Shown: positions 24,506 to 38,500, numbered from the stretch's first letter. The stretch: 60,000 bases of DNA from Membranipora membranacea (GCA_914767715.1 OU612070.1:8265501-8325500); one strand, 5' to 3'. Translations and numbers: made by a program. The notes: a model not told the origin generated them from the sequence alone.

Positions 24506-25650
24506 TGTTGCTCCTTGCTTGCCACCTGTACAACTGAATGATAACTTATTTCAGGAACATTGATGACTTAAAAAACAAATTGACAATAAACCGATTAATG
24601 GGCTGAGTTAATTGTTTAGGCGATATGAATACTCTTATCTACATATGCCAGATAACATCTAGTCTAATCACGAGAGCAGTGAGTTAGTTATGTATGACGG
24701 TATTCCGGAACTTTTTTATCAGCTGAAGAGGAACTATTAGGCGTCAAAACAAACAACAGTATTCTGCGATGGCATACAACCAAAACTTTGATGATATAAA
24801 TAGTAAAATTACAGGAAAACAGAGTTGCTCAGTCAAAACCAGATAGCCACATATCGGCAACAAAAAAGTGCAGACTACTATCATATTTTGTACTGAGGAA
24901 TCATATTCTACCTACCTACTACTTTATTATATTATATAGATAACCATGCACATAATTCAGACGGTACACTGCCCCAGGCTGCAAACCACATTGGGGAGAC
25001 AACCAACTCTCAAACACCACCGAGCATCATTGAAGTGGTTGTTATTGAAAGGCAGGAGATTGATTGGCCAAAGTTGAGCATGTCAAGATTCGGCGGGTAT
25101 GCAGTTGTTGCCCTCAATTACATAGACAATGCCCAAGCAACTACCTGCTATTCTTTATCAATCTCTGATGAGAATTTGGCTTAGTTGTAAAACGAGATAG
25201 AACTCAGTGCACAAATTTACTGAATCGAAAACTATGAGAGAAAGATGTATCAGAAATGCATGGGCTTTCTGTATTGTTTCATGATGTCAAAAGGTGAATA
25301 AGAAGGCTAGCCTGAACTGAGGCATGATAGAGAAAAAAGAGCTAAAACGCAAGAATTTGAATGAAAAATTATGAAAACTGCGTAGATATTTTATTCTAAA
25401 TTACATAATAAAGAAGTTGTTGTATCACACAATTTTCTCACTTTTTTTCCATTTTCTACAAAAATTCAGAAATTCAACAGTGCAAAAACTACATAATATA
25501 TACAATTCAACAACCAGTAATAAGGTGTACTTTAGGCGGAGGTTTCACTGTTTATGCAGCAATGAGGTTTGAGATTTAAACCTTTGCATGCACACGGAAA
25601 AGCTATGAAGTCCAGAACTCAAAATAACCTGCATATCAAGTAAACATATT
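24506..25650. other. Interval between POT copy A and receptor A
   Basis: Upstream region of the POT gene and downstream region of receptor A. Collinear with 48032-49181 in block B. Short plus-strand open frames appear in both copies, but without splice support; duplication alone explains the match. Confidence 0.5.
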
Positions 25651-28600
25651 TTATAAGTATTCCGTGGAGCTGTAAACATGATTATCAGCCGTATCTTCAG
25701 AGAGGCTAGTGTAGGCATCATTATCCATCTTAAACTGTTCTTTATTAGCTACACTTGCATTTTCAGCTGAGCTTCGTGTATTGGCTGTTTCTTGGCTGTG
25801 AACGATAAGACGTGAAATTAAACTTGTTCATGAAAGGGATATAAATAGGGGGTTATCATGATGACTTCCTAAAAGTATATTTCTCTGCTCTCTATAACTT
25901 TTATAGAGAACTTATTCTTTGTTCTTGAAAAAAATAGATAGATCTGTAAGTTATGTAAATAAATCTACTAGCAGCCGGCTGTCTTGTTGTTTATTTAGTG
26001 GCTTGACCGAGTCAATCGTTTTTGGAAATCTTCATTCATTATTTTGCTGAGGAACAAGTTTCCTGCTGTTGCTTTTTCACTTATCCACTACAGACAAAAC
26101 TTTTTCTGAAACAACTAAGCATTCCATATCTTTTTTGCAAATAAAGAGTTTTGGAAGGTATCATAAAAAAGTTCAACATTCTGTCAATAGCTAGTCAGAG
26201 AGCTCAGACAGCAGGAGTGAGTCTGAGTTGGTGGCATTTAATTATCAGACTTCCTAATGTTTGATAATGTCATGCCAAGAACTAACACTTGCAAATGTTT
26301 GAGAATCCATGAATCAGATAACACTGCCCTGTCACCGGACATATTAGTCAGCTGAGATTTTCAGATGCCGGGCGGTTAGCTCTTTCAATAGCATGCTAAC
26401 ACCTGAGCTTGTTAGGACTTATCTTCTGCAGCAAATCATTGCTAGATTTTATCTTGAGGAGAAACTTTACAGAGAAACTGCTACAGAAAGTGGCATTGTT
26501 TTAGGTTTAAGAATACCTGTTATGAGTGTTACTGTTAGTCAACTGCTGGATTCTGAGTCTCATGATATAACCAATCAGCACTGAGACTATAAGTAGAACC
26601 ATTACAACAGCAGTAGCAGAGATGATGGCTATGTGGACACTAGATAGGTATTTAGATTCTTCAATTGTTTGCTGGCTGTTTTCTAAAGTACAAGTAGAAT
26701 AATCGTCACAATAACAATAATAATCATAATAAACCTGCACAGGACACTGTATGGAGCAATAGCATTGAGGTAATGGTGTACTTAATTGTGGGTGACATTA
26801 CACTATCAAATTTTTTAGTAGAAACTTTGTCACCAATCATCTACAGTCCAGAGTCTAAATGATATATCGCTATAAGTCTATAGTTCCATCGATCTAATGA
26901 CTTATGGCAAATTTCTCTAACCCAAAATGTGATAAAATTTGATTGAGCAATTGATGAAAATTTGTGTTTATGAACTACACATTAACGATGGCACCATTGT
27001 CATGCAACAATCATGGGCTAGATGGAAGGTTTGATCAATATACCTTCTGAGTTACCTTCCGTTACAGGTGCAGGTGTGACATCAAGCTCTCCCTCCCAGT
27101 AAATCATTTCATGTCCATCAGCTAGACTCAGATACATGGTGAAAGTGTAGATCAATGGTTTGGTAACCTCCAGTGTTATCGGGTGTGACGAATTGGCTGT
27201 AAATGATGTGTTCTTCCCCTGTTGCTCAACATTCATCATTTCTCTGAAAAAAACCCATTCTTGAATTGAAATGAAACCAATATTCATTGAGGAAGCATCA
27301 TTTTAAAATAGATAAGTAATTTTTTGACTGCTAGGCCTAATACTAAAATAAGAAATGGATAGACACTATGATACCCGTAGTTCAAAATCCATATGGTCAG
27401 ATTTTGAGTATAGATTAAAAGTTGTTGTTTCATAGAGCCACAAATGAAAATGTTAAGTATTTTCAAGCTGGTTCCAACCAAAACAATTATTTTGAAACAA
27501 AAAGATAACCCCCTCAATTAACAACACTCACCAAAGTCGTATTGTCGCTGAAGGAAATATTTATGGAAGCTGTATCTTTCCCAATGTCAATAACACTCAG
27601 AATAACTTCCTGCAGTGTTAACTTTCGTCTCACTGAAAAATAAAATTTTCATGAGTATCATTCCTATGACATAATTATCGCAGACCAGCTCTAAACTTTT
27701 TCTTCAAAATAAGCTGCATTTTGCCAACTGCCTATATTATAATAGCAGTTGGCAGTTCAGCAAAAAATGGGTAAAACTTTGTTTACCTTTTAAAGTATGA
27801 AAACATCTTGCAAAGACACCTTTATATATTTCTTTGCCTTTTCCTAGAAGGCTTAGAGTATTTGCCGAAATCAAATTGATTTCATAAGGGAATCAACGCA
27901 GAAGCAAATCATTGACAACAAAGAATTAATATCTGTGTCTGTAATCAAATTTTAGAAAGAAAACCTAGGATACTACTGATCTTATTCACAATGCGGTCGA
28001 AATTTCAGACACTTTTGGTTTATAACAAACTAATTTTACATGAATTTAAGGTGTGAGGTTATGTAAGCTTGTGTGCAAATATAGTAGATTATAGATAAGA
28101 GATAATTGTAGCTTTCTTTATCCTGTTACTACATCATGGTAGAACTTTGTTAATGACTGTAAAGGCTATTGTTATACATTTATATATAATATATATATAC
28201 CAAAACATTACCATCAATTGTTACAACTGACCTGCACAGAAGACTCCAGTTTGCTTTTCATCTTCGAGAATTAGCTCTTCTCCATTAAAATTTCGTACAA
28301 CTTTCACAGCAGCATAATATTGTTTTGTGATATCCATTCCATCCAGAATAAGTTCAGATGTTCCCACCGGTACAAGCTTCTCATGACAGGCTGAAAGGTT
28401 AGATGGCTCAGAGCCAGCTGGATAGCAGGTAATGTTGTAGATGACTGCCCCAAACTGTGATTCAGGTAAATTTTGTGGATTGATCTTTATTTTTATCTGG
28501 CCATGTTTCAGACCATGGCGGGAAATAAATGGAACTCCATCCAGCTTAACATAACCTAAAAGAGAAAAACGATAGTTATCAAATCACTCTAAGGGTGCAT

Positions 28601-30500
28601 TTTTACTCTTTATTAAGGGCTCAGAAGATTATACATCATTTATTGCCAAACAACTTTAGAATAACATCAGTTTCTACACCACAAGTGTAAATTTGTGGTT
28701 AAACAAATTGTGATGTCTTGCAAGTGGCAGATAAACAGGCAAGTAAACAACCTACTGACCTGCAGTGTAGGCCTTTATAGAAACTGTCCATTTCTCATCT
28801 GCGAATGTCGAGAAGGTATGTGTGGGTTGCACTCGAGTGAGTTTACCATTCTTATGAACTCTGGCAGTTCCTCCAGGTGCTGCAGATACAAGATGTTTAG
28901 CAGTAAAATGATAACAATTTACCGTAAACAATCCAACCACATCATCTTTTTTAACCTGTATCAATCTATTTTGTACAAACTGGAAGTTAATTCCACTGGT
29001 GTATGCATCTAAAGGCTGGAGATGCGTTGGTGCTCTGTGAGCGTAAATACCGTCATCATTTTTGCCAAATAAACTGACATAGGATGATTCCCTGCACTGG
29101 CCATATACTGCTTTGAGATAATACTGCCATCCTATCAAGTATCCTTCCTTGCCAATTGTTGCACTCTCAAATGCAATCAGATTTATGCCAATATTATTTC
29201 GTTCAGTCAGGTCATCAATTCCAAAAACACTAGGAGATTCCCCTAAAAGATGAATAAAAGAACACATGAGAGGGTGTTAGGCTGTGCCCAGCTACCTCCA
29301 AAAAAATCAATGTCACTCTCTCAAAAAAGGATAGAAAGCATGGCAAATGAGAGCACATTTTAAGAACAAGAAAATGGTTTAAAATAAAGTTTCAAATAGT
29401 GTTAAAACACGTATTAAATAAAATCACCTCTGTACCAATATGGTCTGTTAAAATATTGATCTGTTGTGTTTGCAGCAGCTGGTTGAGTTTTGTTCACCAT
29501 CGTGTGATTGGTCAGTCTACATCTTCTCTGCTGCTCTGTATTAGAGATAACTATAGAGTCACAGCTGTTCTGTGTAGGAGAGGTCTTCATACACTCATCT
29601 ATACAGTCTGTTAGAGACATTATATCTCCATCTACTATCAAATCATCAGTGCTTCCATCATAGCTACGCAGCTGGGTAATCCAAGGAAACCATATACCTG
29701 TTATAGAACACCAAAAAGTTTGTTTTTATAGCGTTGGCAGTGGTATGTGGGCAAATAATGGGTTTGGCTGTGATAAGAGGGTAAGTGTACCAAAATAAAT
29801 GGTTTATCAATTTGATTGAAAGGCGTAGTGAACAGTATATATTCAAGAATCTAAATAATAAATAAAATTTTCTCGAAATGGAAGGAAGAGATTAAAAATT
29901 GCTGAACTAATTGATATGGAAAGTTTAGAAGTTAAACAAAGAACCTAGTGGCATCAATCGAGGAGTTTGACATAATCCAGCTACTTTTACCAACCTACCT
30001 GCACACAGCAGCCTGATGCAGTATCTCCATTCAGATTGAGTTGTCTCCACCGTAGCAGTCTCATTATTCTCAGTCAGTAGCTCACACTTCTCATTACTGA
30101 GTCTGTAGTTAACGGCAGCGCAGATGAATGATGTCTGATTCATACAGTGATCTCTCCACTCAGCCTCAGAGCTTACAATCACTGTTCTAATATCACCTGA
30201 GATAAGTGGAATCAGTCTCCCTGTGCTGTTCCCCCAATCACATGGTAGTGAGCGCACTGGGGCTAAAATAGATAACAGGATCCTAAATTCAAGAAGCATA
30301 TAACTCCACATGTGTCCACCTGGTTTTAATAAGCCATGATTCAAAAGAGTAAGTACCTTGTATTAGGAAGATCAAACAACATATGAAACATATATTTCAT
30401 TTGCATTTATCAATGTAGGAAAATATAGCGTCAACTAACCAAACAATGATGCAGCTATCAATAAGAATGGTAGAGTTTGGTGCACCCGGACAGCACCCAT
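25651..30500 (-). pseudogene. PAN/FN3 single-pass receptor, copy A, frameshifted
   Basis: Nine exons: 30440-30500, 29999-30262, 29428-29697, 28760-29242, 28232-28555, 27532-27632, 27044-27243, 26517-26682 and 25651-25795. Order: signal peptide (MGAVRVHQTLPFLLIAASLFG, with one residue completed by the next exon), PAN/apple 1, PAN/apple 2, beta-rich module, FN3, FN3 split over two exons, transmembrane helix (IAIISATAVVMVLLIVSVLI), tail ending DNHVYSSTEYL. Exon 7 has lost 17 bp between two aatg repeats compared with both paralogues, which puts TGA in frame when the normal acceptor is used. In-frame AGs just downstream (after gttgag or caacag) could rescue it by alternative splicing at the cost of a few residues. 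PAN 1 has also lost two cysteines (V-R-S for V-C-S, AEWRDHC for AECRDHC). Expression status unknown. Confidence 0.8.
28760..29242 (-). other. Unrecognised beta-rich extracellular module (copy A exon)
   Basis: One 161-codon exon of phase 1-1. Features: GYLIGWQYYLKAV, YVSLF, LQPLDAYTSGINFQFVQNRL, VKKDDVVGLFTVNCY and a C-terminal WTVSIKAYTAG. The W-x-Y-Y ... G-x-x-F ... D-x-V-G-L pattern resembles jelly-roll or adhesion modules in other marine invertebrate surface proteins, but I cannot name it. The block B paralogue is 52370-52855. Confidence 0.6.
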
Positions 30501-32547
30501 GTCATCTAGTTGAAGCTGTTCAATAGTTGAATATCCAATCTTTAGCAAGTCAATGATTTCACATATGGAGCAAGTACTGAGCAGTAATAACTCATGTTCA
30601 TTCTCCGAGCTCAACGCTTACATTAAAGTAGAACACCTTATTTACTTCCTCGTTGCATTTTTGTTCGCCGAGACCATTCATTGTGAACAAAAAACTTCTG
30701 AGTTAGGCAGTGTTTACTCTGGGGCCCATAGAAATTGAATTTTGTGACCCATAGTGGAAGCACTGAACTTTGGCCCTGACATTTGACAATTGCGTAAGAG
30801 CCTTTGACCATCTTGGGAACTAATAATATGAAAGAATTGGGTTACATTGAGCAGGGAATGGAATAATACCTATTAGATGAGCTATTGCTAACATGGTCAC
30901 AATTGGCTATATGGGTTAGTTTGTTTTTCCTGCAACAATGGTAAGATCTCATTATTTTGGTTTTCAATGGAAAATTAGGTAATCCGAATCCGAGCCATTT
31001 GACTATGTGATAGGTGACGCTTGGACCGTACTTCATAGTGGGGCTGAAACAGGTACCAAAAGGCAGAACCGGGTCTGGTTTCCTGGTTTAAGCGATCAAG
31101 CAGGACTGGGCTTGGGGCGCCATCTTCACTATAGGGGTGAAACATCCATGGCAAACCAAGTAACAGTCAGGAATAGGGTATGCATCAAACAGCACTACTG
31201 GAATTGTGTTTTGCTGCACACTGGTAAAACCAAATTATACCTGACAAAGAATGCAGAAGGTATTCTGCAGTTCAAGATTCATACTCAGTCCCAGTCATAA
31301 CTGCAAAATCATAGCACCAAACTACTAGAATTGATTGTACAACTGATTTGACTACCCAGGTCTAAGTGAGCGATTAATGACAAAGCTAATACCCGTCCTC
31401 AGCCGTGTCCAAAGGAGTCAATACCCACGGGTCAGGACCAGGTTTATAACCCCGTCCAGCCCTACTGCATAGTCTATGTTACTAATTTGAGTTCTTTCTT
31501 TCTACACAAAGCGCCATAACCGTTACCTGGTGTGCCTTTACTACAAATACTATCCATTCATTAATAAACAATGATTACTAACTATCGTCTTAAATATCAT
31601 AACAGCACATCAGCACTACATAACGATTGAAATGTAAATTGAAAAAGAAAAAGCACTAAAAATTATGACAATGGTAGTGACCAGAATTGTGTGTAAGTTT
31701 AGAAAACCTTTAAAAATTACCTTAACTTGATATTACCGTTTGTTGCATAACAGCTCCCTTCATTGAGTTAACTAATTAAATATAGAGAAAATGTAAACAA
31801 GAGGGTGGAAAAATCAACATCAAATCAGAGTCCGCAATTGATGTTTTGGGCATAAATTTCTCTGATGATGTTATCTAAAATCTTTTTTATTTGGGGTTAC
31901 TGAGAAGAATAAGAGGTACATGGTAATGTTGCGCAATTTGGTCATAACTCTAGAGGAAACAAGTTTTTGCTGGTCGAAAAGTTTGCCATCTCGCACATGC
32001 CCATAAAAGCTAACTTTAAGGCTAGTTAACAGCCAAAATATTGTCTCTAACATTTTGTCTCCAGCTTAACTAAACTCTAGATAGTATTTACTCCCCTAGG
32101 GTGAATCGAAACTATAACAAATCTTGTATCGTGGTACTTGTTGCAAAATATGTGGAGAAATACAATATAATTAATAGCTGAGTCAGTAAAAAAATATCAT
32201 GTTAGAAAGCATGGGTATTTCAACAGAATAATAATCAGTTACCATTGATACAACAAAATCAAGTTTGGTTACTAGCATGCGATAATCCTGTTGGACAGTC
32301 AGCAGCAGCATAAAAACCTACTCACATTAAATCGAGGCTACTCCCCTCACAATGTTCTCACAGATTGCACTGTTACTGAATGAATACACAGGCCGTGTAG
32401 GAAAACAACTTCAGTACGTGAGAATTAATACACTTTTGAGCCAAAAACATAGGTAGTCAATTAGTAGGAAAATTGGTCGGGTTATTATGTAACTAATGTT
32501 CGGTAGTCATTATGGGTCAGACTAAGAAAAAGAACAAGATGTGATCT
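30501..32547. other. Upstream region of receptor A and spacer to the phosphatase cassette
   Basis: Up to about 32017 it is collinear with 54028-55562 in block B. It should contain the receptor A promoter. Plus-strand open frames at 30553-30738 and 31007-31300 exist in both copies but lack family similarity or splice context. Nothing was found at 32017-32547. Confidence 0.5.
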
Positions 32548-35500
32548 TCAGTAGTTGGCGTATGTCTCGAAGTCCGACAAGTAATATTCCACAAACTCGT
32601 AAAGCCTGACAAACTGAATCTGCAAACAAATAAATACAAAATCAAAGTTTCTGCAAATCTTCATATTGTTGGCTCACAGTATCGGAGCATCAATAAATCT
32701 CTAGTTGCATCCCGCCTTTGCATATGCAAAAGAATCTGGAAACTCACTTTATGATTGGTGACCTATCTACTAGCTATTAGTTGTCTTAGGTCGAACTCTC
32801 ATAAGCATAACATATCTTATACAGGTTTGAAGAAGAATAGTCAGAGAACCTACACTCTATCATTTATGATGTCCATAAATAATTGTTATCTGTGAGTGAT
32901 AAAATTATTTTGGACGAGATTCTTAGCGCTAAAGTAGAATGCTAATTCTAAGCTGGTATCAAACAGTAATTGTTTGACCGCATATGAAGTTTGAATGGGA
33001 CCATGGACTCTTGACTTCTAACCCTTGAGCACTATACCATTCATGACAGGTTGTTTTCTAAAAATCGGGGACCGTTGATACGATATCATCTCCGTCTATC
33101 TTGTTGTAGGGGAAGAATACTCACCACATTAGGAATAAACTGAGGACGGCTGTTTTGGGCCAGTTTTATCTCCAGCACAACATCTAACTGTTGCTCTATC
33201 CTTGTACGCAGGTAAAGATTCATAGCTATGATAAACAGTCCACTCAGTCTACTCCCATTCCTGTAAATGAAAGTGATTTACAATCCCTCAAATTTTCTGA
33301 TCATGGACTAGAAATTGTTCCGCCCTTACATTATTGAAAAGTTCTTCCAGGAAACACATTTGTTATATGTGATTGCGTCTTAATTACAAAAAGGGTTACG
33401 GATTTGCACAGGTTCACAACACCCTAGACATGCATGCCCCGACAATACATCACCAGTTTGTTGTTAGCGTAATTGAGGATTTGATTTTTTTGTGTTTTAA
33501 CAGCTGAGAACTTGCATGTCTCCTAATATCAAATATACCTGCATATCACAGTGACGGGTCTGTTCTTTGTGCTTGTAAATCTCTCAATCTTCTGACACAT
33601 ATTGACAAGTTGCTGACAGGTAGGAATATCATCACCACCCAGCTTTACCTCAAACATACTCAACTCATGCTTAGTCTAAAACAGAGGTATAATAAACAGA
33701 GAAAAATATTATTACAATCTTAAACTGCTCGGCGTACGAAATGATATTTCAAAATAATCATCTTCATGTATATGACATGCTGTCAAGAGGAAAATCACCG
33801 TTGTGGAAAGTCAATGTGTTGGCTCTGATTGGTGGGTTGGGTGAAGAAGACTTTCTCCCCAGAGAGTGAAGTATGATTCTCACCGATTCCTGACGGACAC
33901 AACTGAGCTGATATTCAGTGATAGGCTCAGATTCATCAGTATGAACTCCTTGTAAAGTTTGTGTATTCTTTACTACCACATCTCCGGCACTTATTGTATC
34001 ATCCTTATCCATCGGCCAGAAGGGCTGCTCATCCTGTTCAGTAATCAATTTATATATAAATACGGTCACATGAAAGGACTATCAATCACGAACTGATATT
34101 ATAGGTCAAAGAGAGTTGAAGCAGAAGTTGATGCAGTTCACCATCACACAAAGACAAACTGCTTCAGAGTAGTTTTGAACCATAATGGAATCATCAAATA
34201 TTCACTCACTTTGATGATGAAATGGCATGAATCGAATTCACAGTCTTCCATATTATCATTTATTATTAAATATAATACACATTATCAGACGCCAACCTGA
34301 TTATCATTGAAGTAGACGATTGAACTGGATGTCTGTTCGACTACCATAGCCCAAAAATCCTGTTTAGTATCGGGTAGAGGGGTTTGTGTGGCTATAAACC
34401 CGTCCCTCTGATGGTAATTCTGAAATCAGAAGTAATTTAGGACAGTGTTGAGAACTGGGTGGTGAAGTCCATCGGCCTCATTTGGGATCATATATTACAG
34501 AGAGAATCGATAAAACATCCGTTTAGATGAGAGATATACTGATATAGGTTTTTTTTATAGGGAACTGGTTATGGTGAATAAGCCTACAAGGGAATCATTT
34601 TTGACCTCAATGATTGACCTTATCTATATTGAAGCTTAAGTTGCATTGTGGGAATTTTGTTCACAGTGTTTGTAGTTGTGCTTCCTATTGTAACGAGGGC
34701 ACAACCCCTCAGCTCAACTAGAACATTTGCCTGCACCCTGCACATTACCTGCATCCTCCCTGCCTGCACCATAGATTTATTTGTCAAATGCACATGAGCT
34801 GGCCTTTCCAGATGTTCCTGATGTTGAGCAGGTTCAACTGAGCTTGTCAAGACAGTGATTCAAAAAGTCTCATACATATATATCTCTCTAACTCACATGG
34901 CAGTAGACTGCATTGATATAATCGTTCCTCTCAGGCTGCGGCTGCCATAATCTCACATTTCTGAATTGTACTTTAAATATAAATATGAAGCACATATTTA
35001 TTACTGGCAGTAATACAGGGGTGGATACCACAATGTTACAGAGAGGAGTGCTCAGACCTGTTTGGGTGGATTGATATTTCAGTACGCATTCTTAGGGGAA
35101 CCATGCAGAATCCCTAGATATGTTGCGTATTTCATATAATTGATTCAGATCTGCGAGACAATTTACTGTAATGAAATAGGACAGTTGTTTCCTTGGAAGA
35201 TGTGATGGGTTGTGATGGAGCTAGCCACCTCTCCCCTCCAATCATGAAGTTCAATTTTGAAAATGATGCTTATAGACTCGTATGATGATGGTCGGAAGTA
35301 GAATTTATGATGGTGTCTGTAAATAAAGGCTTGATGAATACTAGGTAAAACATAACCAACTAAAGATAAACATGACATACCAGGTACAACAGTCTGATCT
35401 CTATTCTTATGTTTATTCTCCTCCAATTCAGCTTGTGTGGAGTATTGATGTGTTCTCAGTTCTGTAGTCTTCATCAGATTATCATACTGGGCTTGTAGTT

Positions 35501-38500
35501 CAGTATGAGAACTTTGTGAGTCCTGCAAGTAACAGTGATGAATTGTTAAATGTCTTTTATCAGGGTGATAGCATACTGATTTTTGAGATTTTTATTGGGC
35601 ATGTAGATCACTGATGAACTACATCGTAATCACCACAGACTAGATGTTATAAGGGTTAGTATTCACTCTGCGAAACTTCAATTAAAACCTTTGCAAGTAC
35701 GCTGTGTGTAGATAAAGAATGTCTGTGCACTTAAATAGTATACCTGATCGCGCAACTGTCTTAGCCTAGTTGAGAAATTAGCCACGTCGATTGAAGTATT
35801 CCCACAAGTCAAAGCCTCTGATAGAACTTCATATAGAAATGCGTACTGAGCCTGAAAGAAGATAAATAAAATACTTTGGCAACATATTAACATTTTGCAA
35901 AGATGGACATTTTAGTTTGAAATGTTATATATTTTGGAGTTGGCCCGCCTTGATTTGGAGATCCCCTCCTGATCAGTGAGTCTGTTATAAAGCACAGTCC
36001 ATACAGACAAGTATCTATATTTTTCTTGTAAAAATCTTGTATGTTATCCTGATTGGCTCACCAACAACATACATATTGCGGTGCAAAGGTCATTTACCTT
36101 TCTTTCATTGCTTTACCTCTGATCAAGTAACAGTGGAGCTCAAAATATTGAAATTGACATTTTTCAGTGCGACGCTGGTTTTGACTGGCACAATTCGTCG
36201 GTGACAAAAGTTGATGAAATGTTGAAAATTGATGAAAACTTATCAACAACACTGTGACATAGCGCAAAGTTATGGGGGGAAATCAAAGGTAATTTCTTTT
36301 GCCTGAGATTTTATGGCCGGATTTTCCTTTAGTAAAGTCTCGTTTGAGACCATTTGGAAGTCAAAGATTTATTTTCAATGATTTAGAGACTAACACTTAT
36401 CCTGTCTGAAGGCCGATTATCCTCACGATCTGGAGATCAACAGTTGCGTTTTTGAGGCAAATCTTGAAGCCAGTGACTAACAATCACTGAGAGTTTTGCA
36501 GTCATAGCTGGAGTGAATTGGTATTTGCCAAAATGTCGTCGTCCTATTCTTCGTCAAAATATTTTACTCAAATTGTGTTACTCAAAAATGATGAACTGTT
36601 ACTGGATGTTTTGATGTGTTGTAAAAAATGCAAGTGGCATTCAATATAGGGAAATCTTGCTCCCCTTTAACCTTTTTATAAGCCATATATTGATTTTGCC
36701 GTTTCCTCAAAGAAATTCCCCTCTCAAAATAAACTTCAATGATATGAATGTTATGATGTGTTTGAACAATGTAAAGAAAGAAAAGTGTCAATATATAGAA
36801 GTATAATGCTGCCCACTGCTGGTGAAAAGCATTATCTCATATTTTAATAATTCAGGCATCCAACTTAAGATTAAAATTCTTTGAGAGTAAACACTTATAA
36901 ACTAGTTTTCATTATCTCATTATGTCACATCATCATAATTACTTTTCATTTAAATGAGCGATTAGATTAATTGAGTTGAAATTATCGAATATGAGATAAC
37001 GCCTTTTACCAGCAGTGGGCAGAATGGAGAGGCTCTTCTCAATGTGTGAAGGCATGTAAAACCCACTCTTGAGGTAGGTTGTGATTGCAATCATGTGTAA
37101 ACACTTACATTCGTTTGTACCATAGCTATTCTCTGTTTTCTGAGATTATCTACACATCTGAATACATCCACATCTTCATCTGTCTCAGATATAGAGCGTC
37201 TGTTTGATGCCTCAGTCAGCATATCTAGAGCTATATATGTACCTGTCCTACCAACCCCAGCACTGTGTAAAAAATATGACAAATGGAATGGGATGGACGT
37301 ACAGTACAGATTTACGAAATAATTCCAAGTTGACTCCCAGCTACTAGTATGACAAATAAACTGTCACTCTTCAAATAATTACTCGCTATACAATATAGTT
37401 AAGAATAAGAAGACAATTTTTTGTTGGTATGGGTTTACAGCATTTTGGACATCGTTACTTCTGTGTTTTGCGTATCCCCCTTATAAACACTGCCATGACC
37501 AAATAACTATGAATAATTTATTTGTGCTCAGATGATCTTTACCTGCAGTGTATAATGGTTGGGGCGATTGATGAGGTTGTGGTCTGTTTGACTCGGGATC
37601 TAAAGCTAAGCAGACCAGCAGCTGTAGGAACATTCTTATCAAACCATTCCGTATAGTGATATTGTTTCACGACTCGTGAAACCTACAAAAATAACCAATT
37701 CTATGCATTTAAAATAATCATACAGTATAAAGTATCAAAAAATAAAAGCTTATTGGCTGATCTAGATCAAGGAGTTCTCTAATTCCTTGATCTAGTAATG
37801 CAATAATGCAATACAATGCAATGATGCAATAATGCAATAATCGCCAACCCGATGCATCTAGTTATGAAAAAGGAATCTATGGTAATAAGTGGCTATAAGT
37901 GGAGATATTCTATCAGTATATAACTTTGAATAGAATTCTTAGTTGTCTCAATATTGGGATCTAGGTTAGAACCTGGCAGCTTTTACGTTATGCATCTATT
38001 TAAGTCTCAGTAAAACCTTCAAAAACACAGGTAAGCCGCTTGACAAAAGTTTTATAAGTTGTCCGCTGTACATTATTGAACTTGTGGACCAATTAAAGAA
38101 GAAAATGCAATCAATCAGCCATGCTTGTTCAGGGCCAGGTATGTTTCCGTAACCAATATAATATATTTCACTGACCCCATAAGTTAAAAGAAATCAATTA
38201 ACATGGCAACAAATTTGATAAAAATCTGATGGTGCTGATGGGGACTTGGCATAGCATTCAAAATCAAATTACATATCATCATCATCGTGAGTTAACCAAG
38301 AACAAAATCTCCCCTGTCATCCTTGATTGGCTAACACTTGCTCACATTTTTGAAAGTATACACCATCACACGGATTGTGTAGTAAGGGTATACAGACTCC
38401 TCCTTCATTATCACTTTGTATTTACCAAACATCTGAGTCTCTCCAACCGAGTCTGGCCAATACGGCTCACATTTCCTCTGCAAACAGTATGAATATGATA

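Larger units (their letters stand above)
20258..32017. repeat. Segmental duplication block A
   Basis: Collinear with 45841-55562 including exons, introns and flanks. Block A additionally carries the LINE and the MITE; block B carries deletions and a small tandem repeat. Both blocks read on the minus strand, so this is a tandem duplication. Confidence 0.9.

Noticed and set aside
28695-29012. Plus-strand open frame of 105 codons, with a similar frame at 52428-52625
   Set aside because: Antisense to the beta-rich module exon; kept in both copies because the coding strand is conserved.
30553-30738. Plus-strand 61-codon frame, also present at 54080-54274
   Set aside because: Lies over the 5' side of the receptor gene on the other strand; no domain, and its presence in both copies is explained by the duplication.
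31007-31300. 97-codon frame with a shorter copy at 54660-54848
   Set aside because: Frame boundaries differ between copies, there is no splice context and no recognisable domain.
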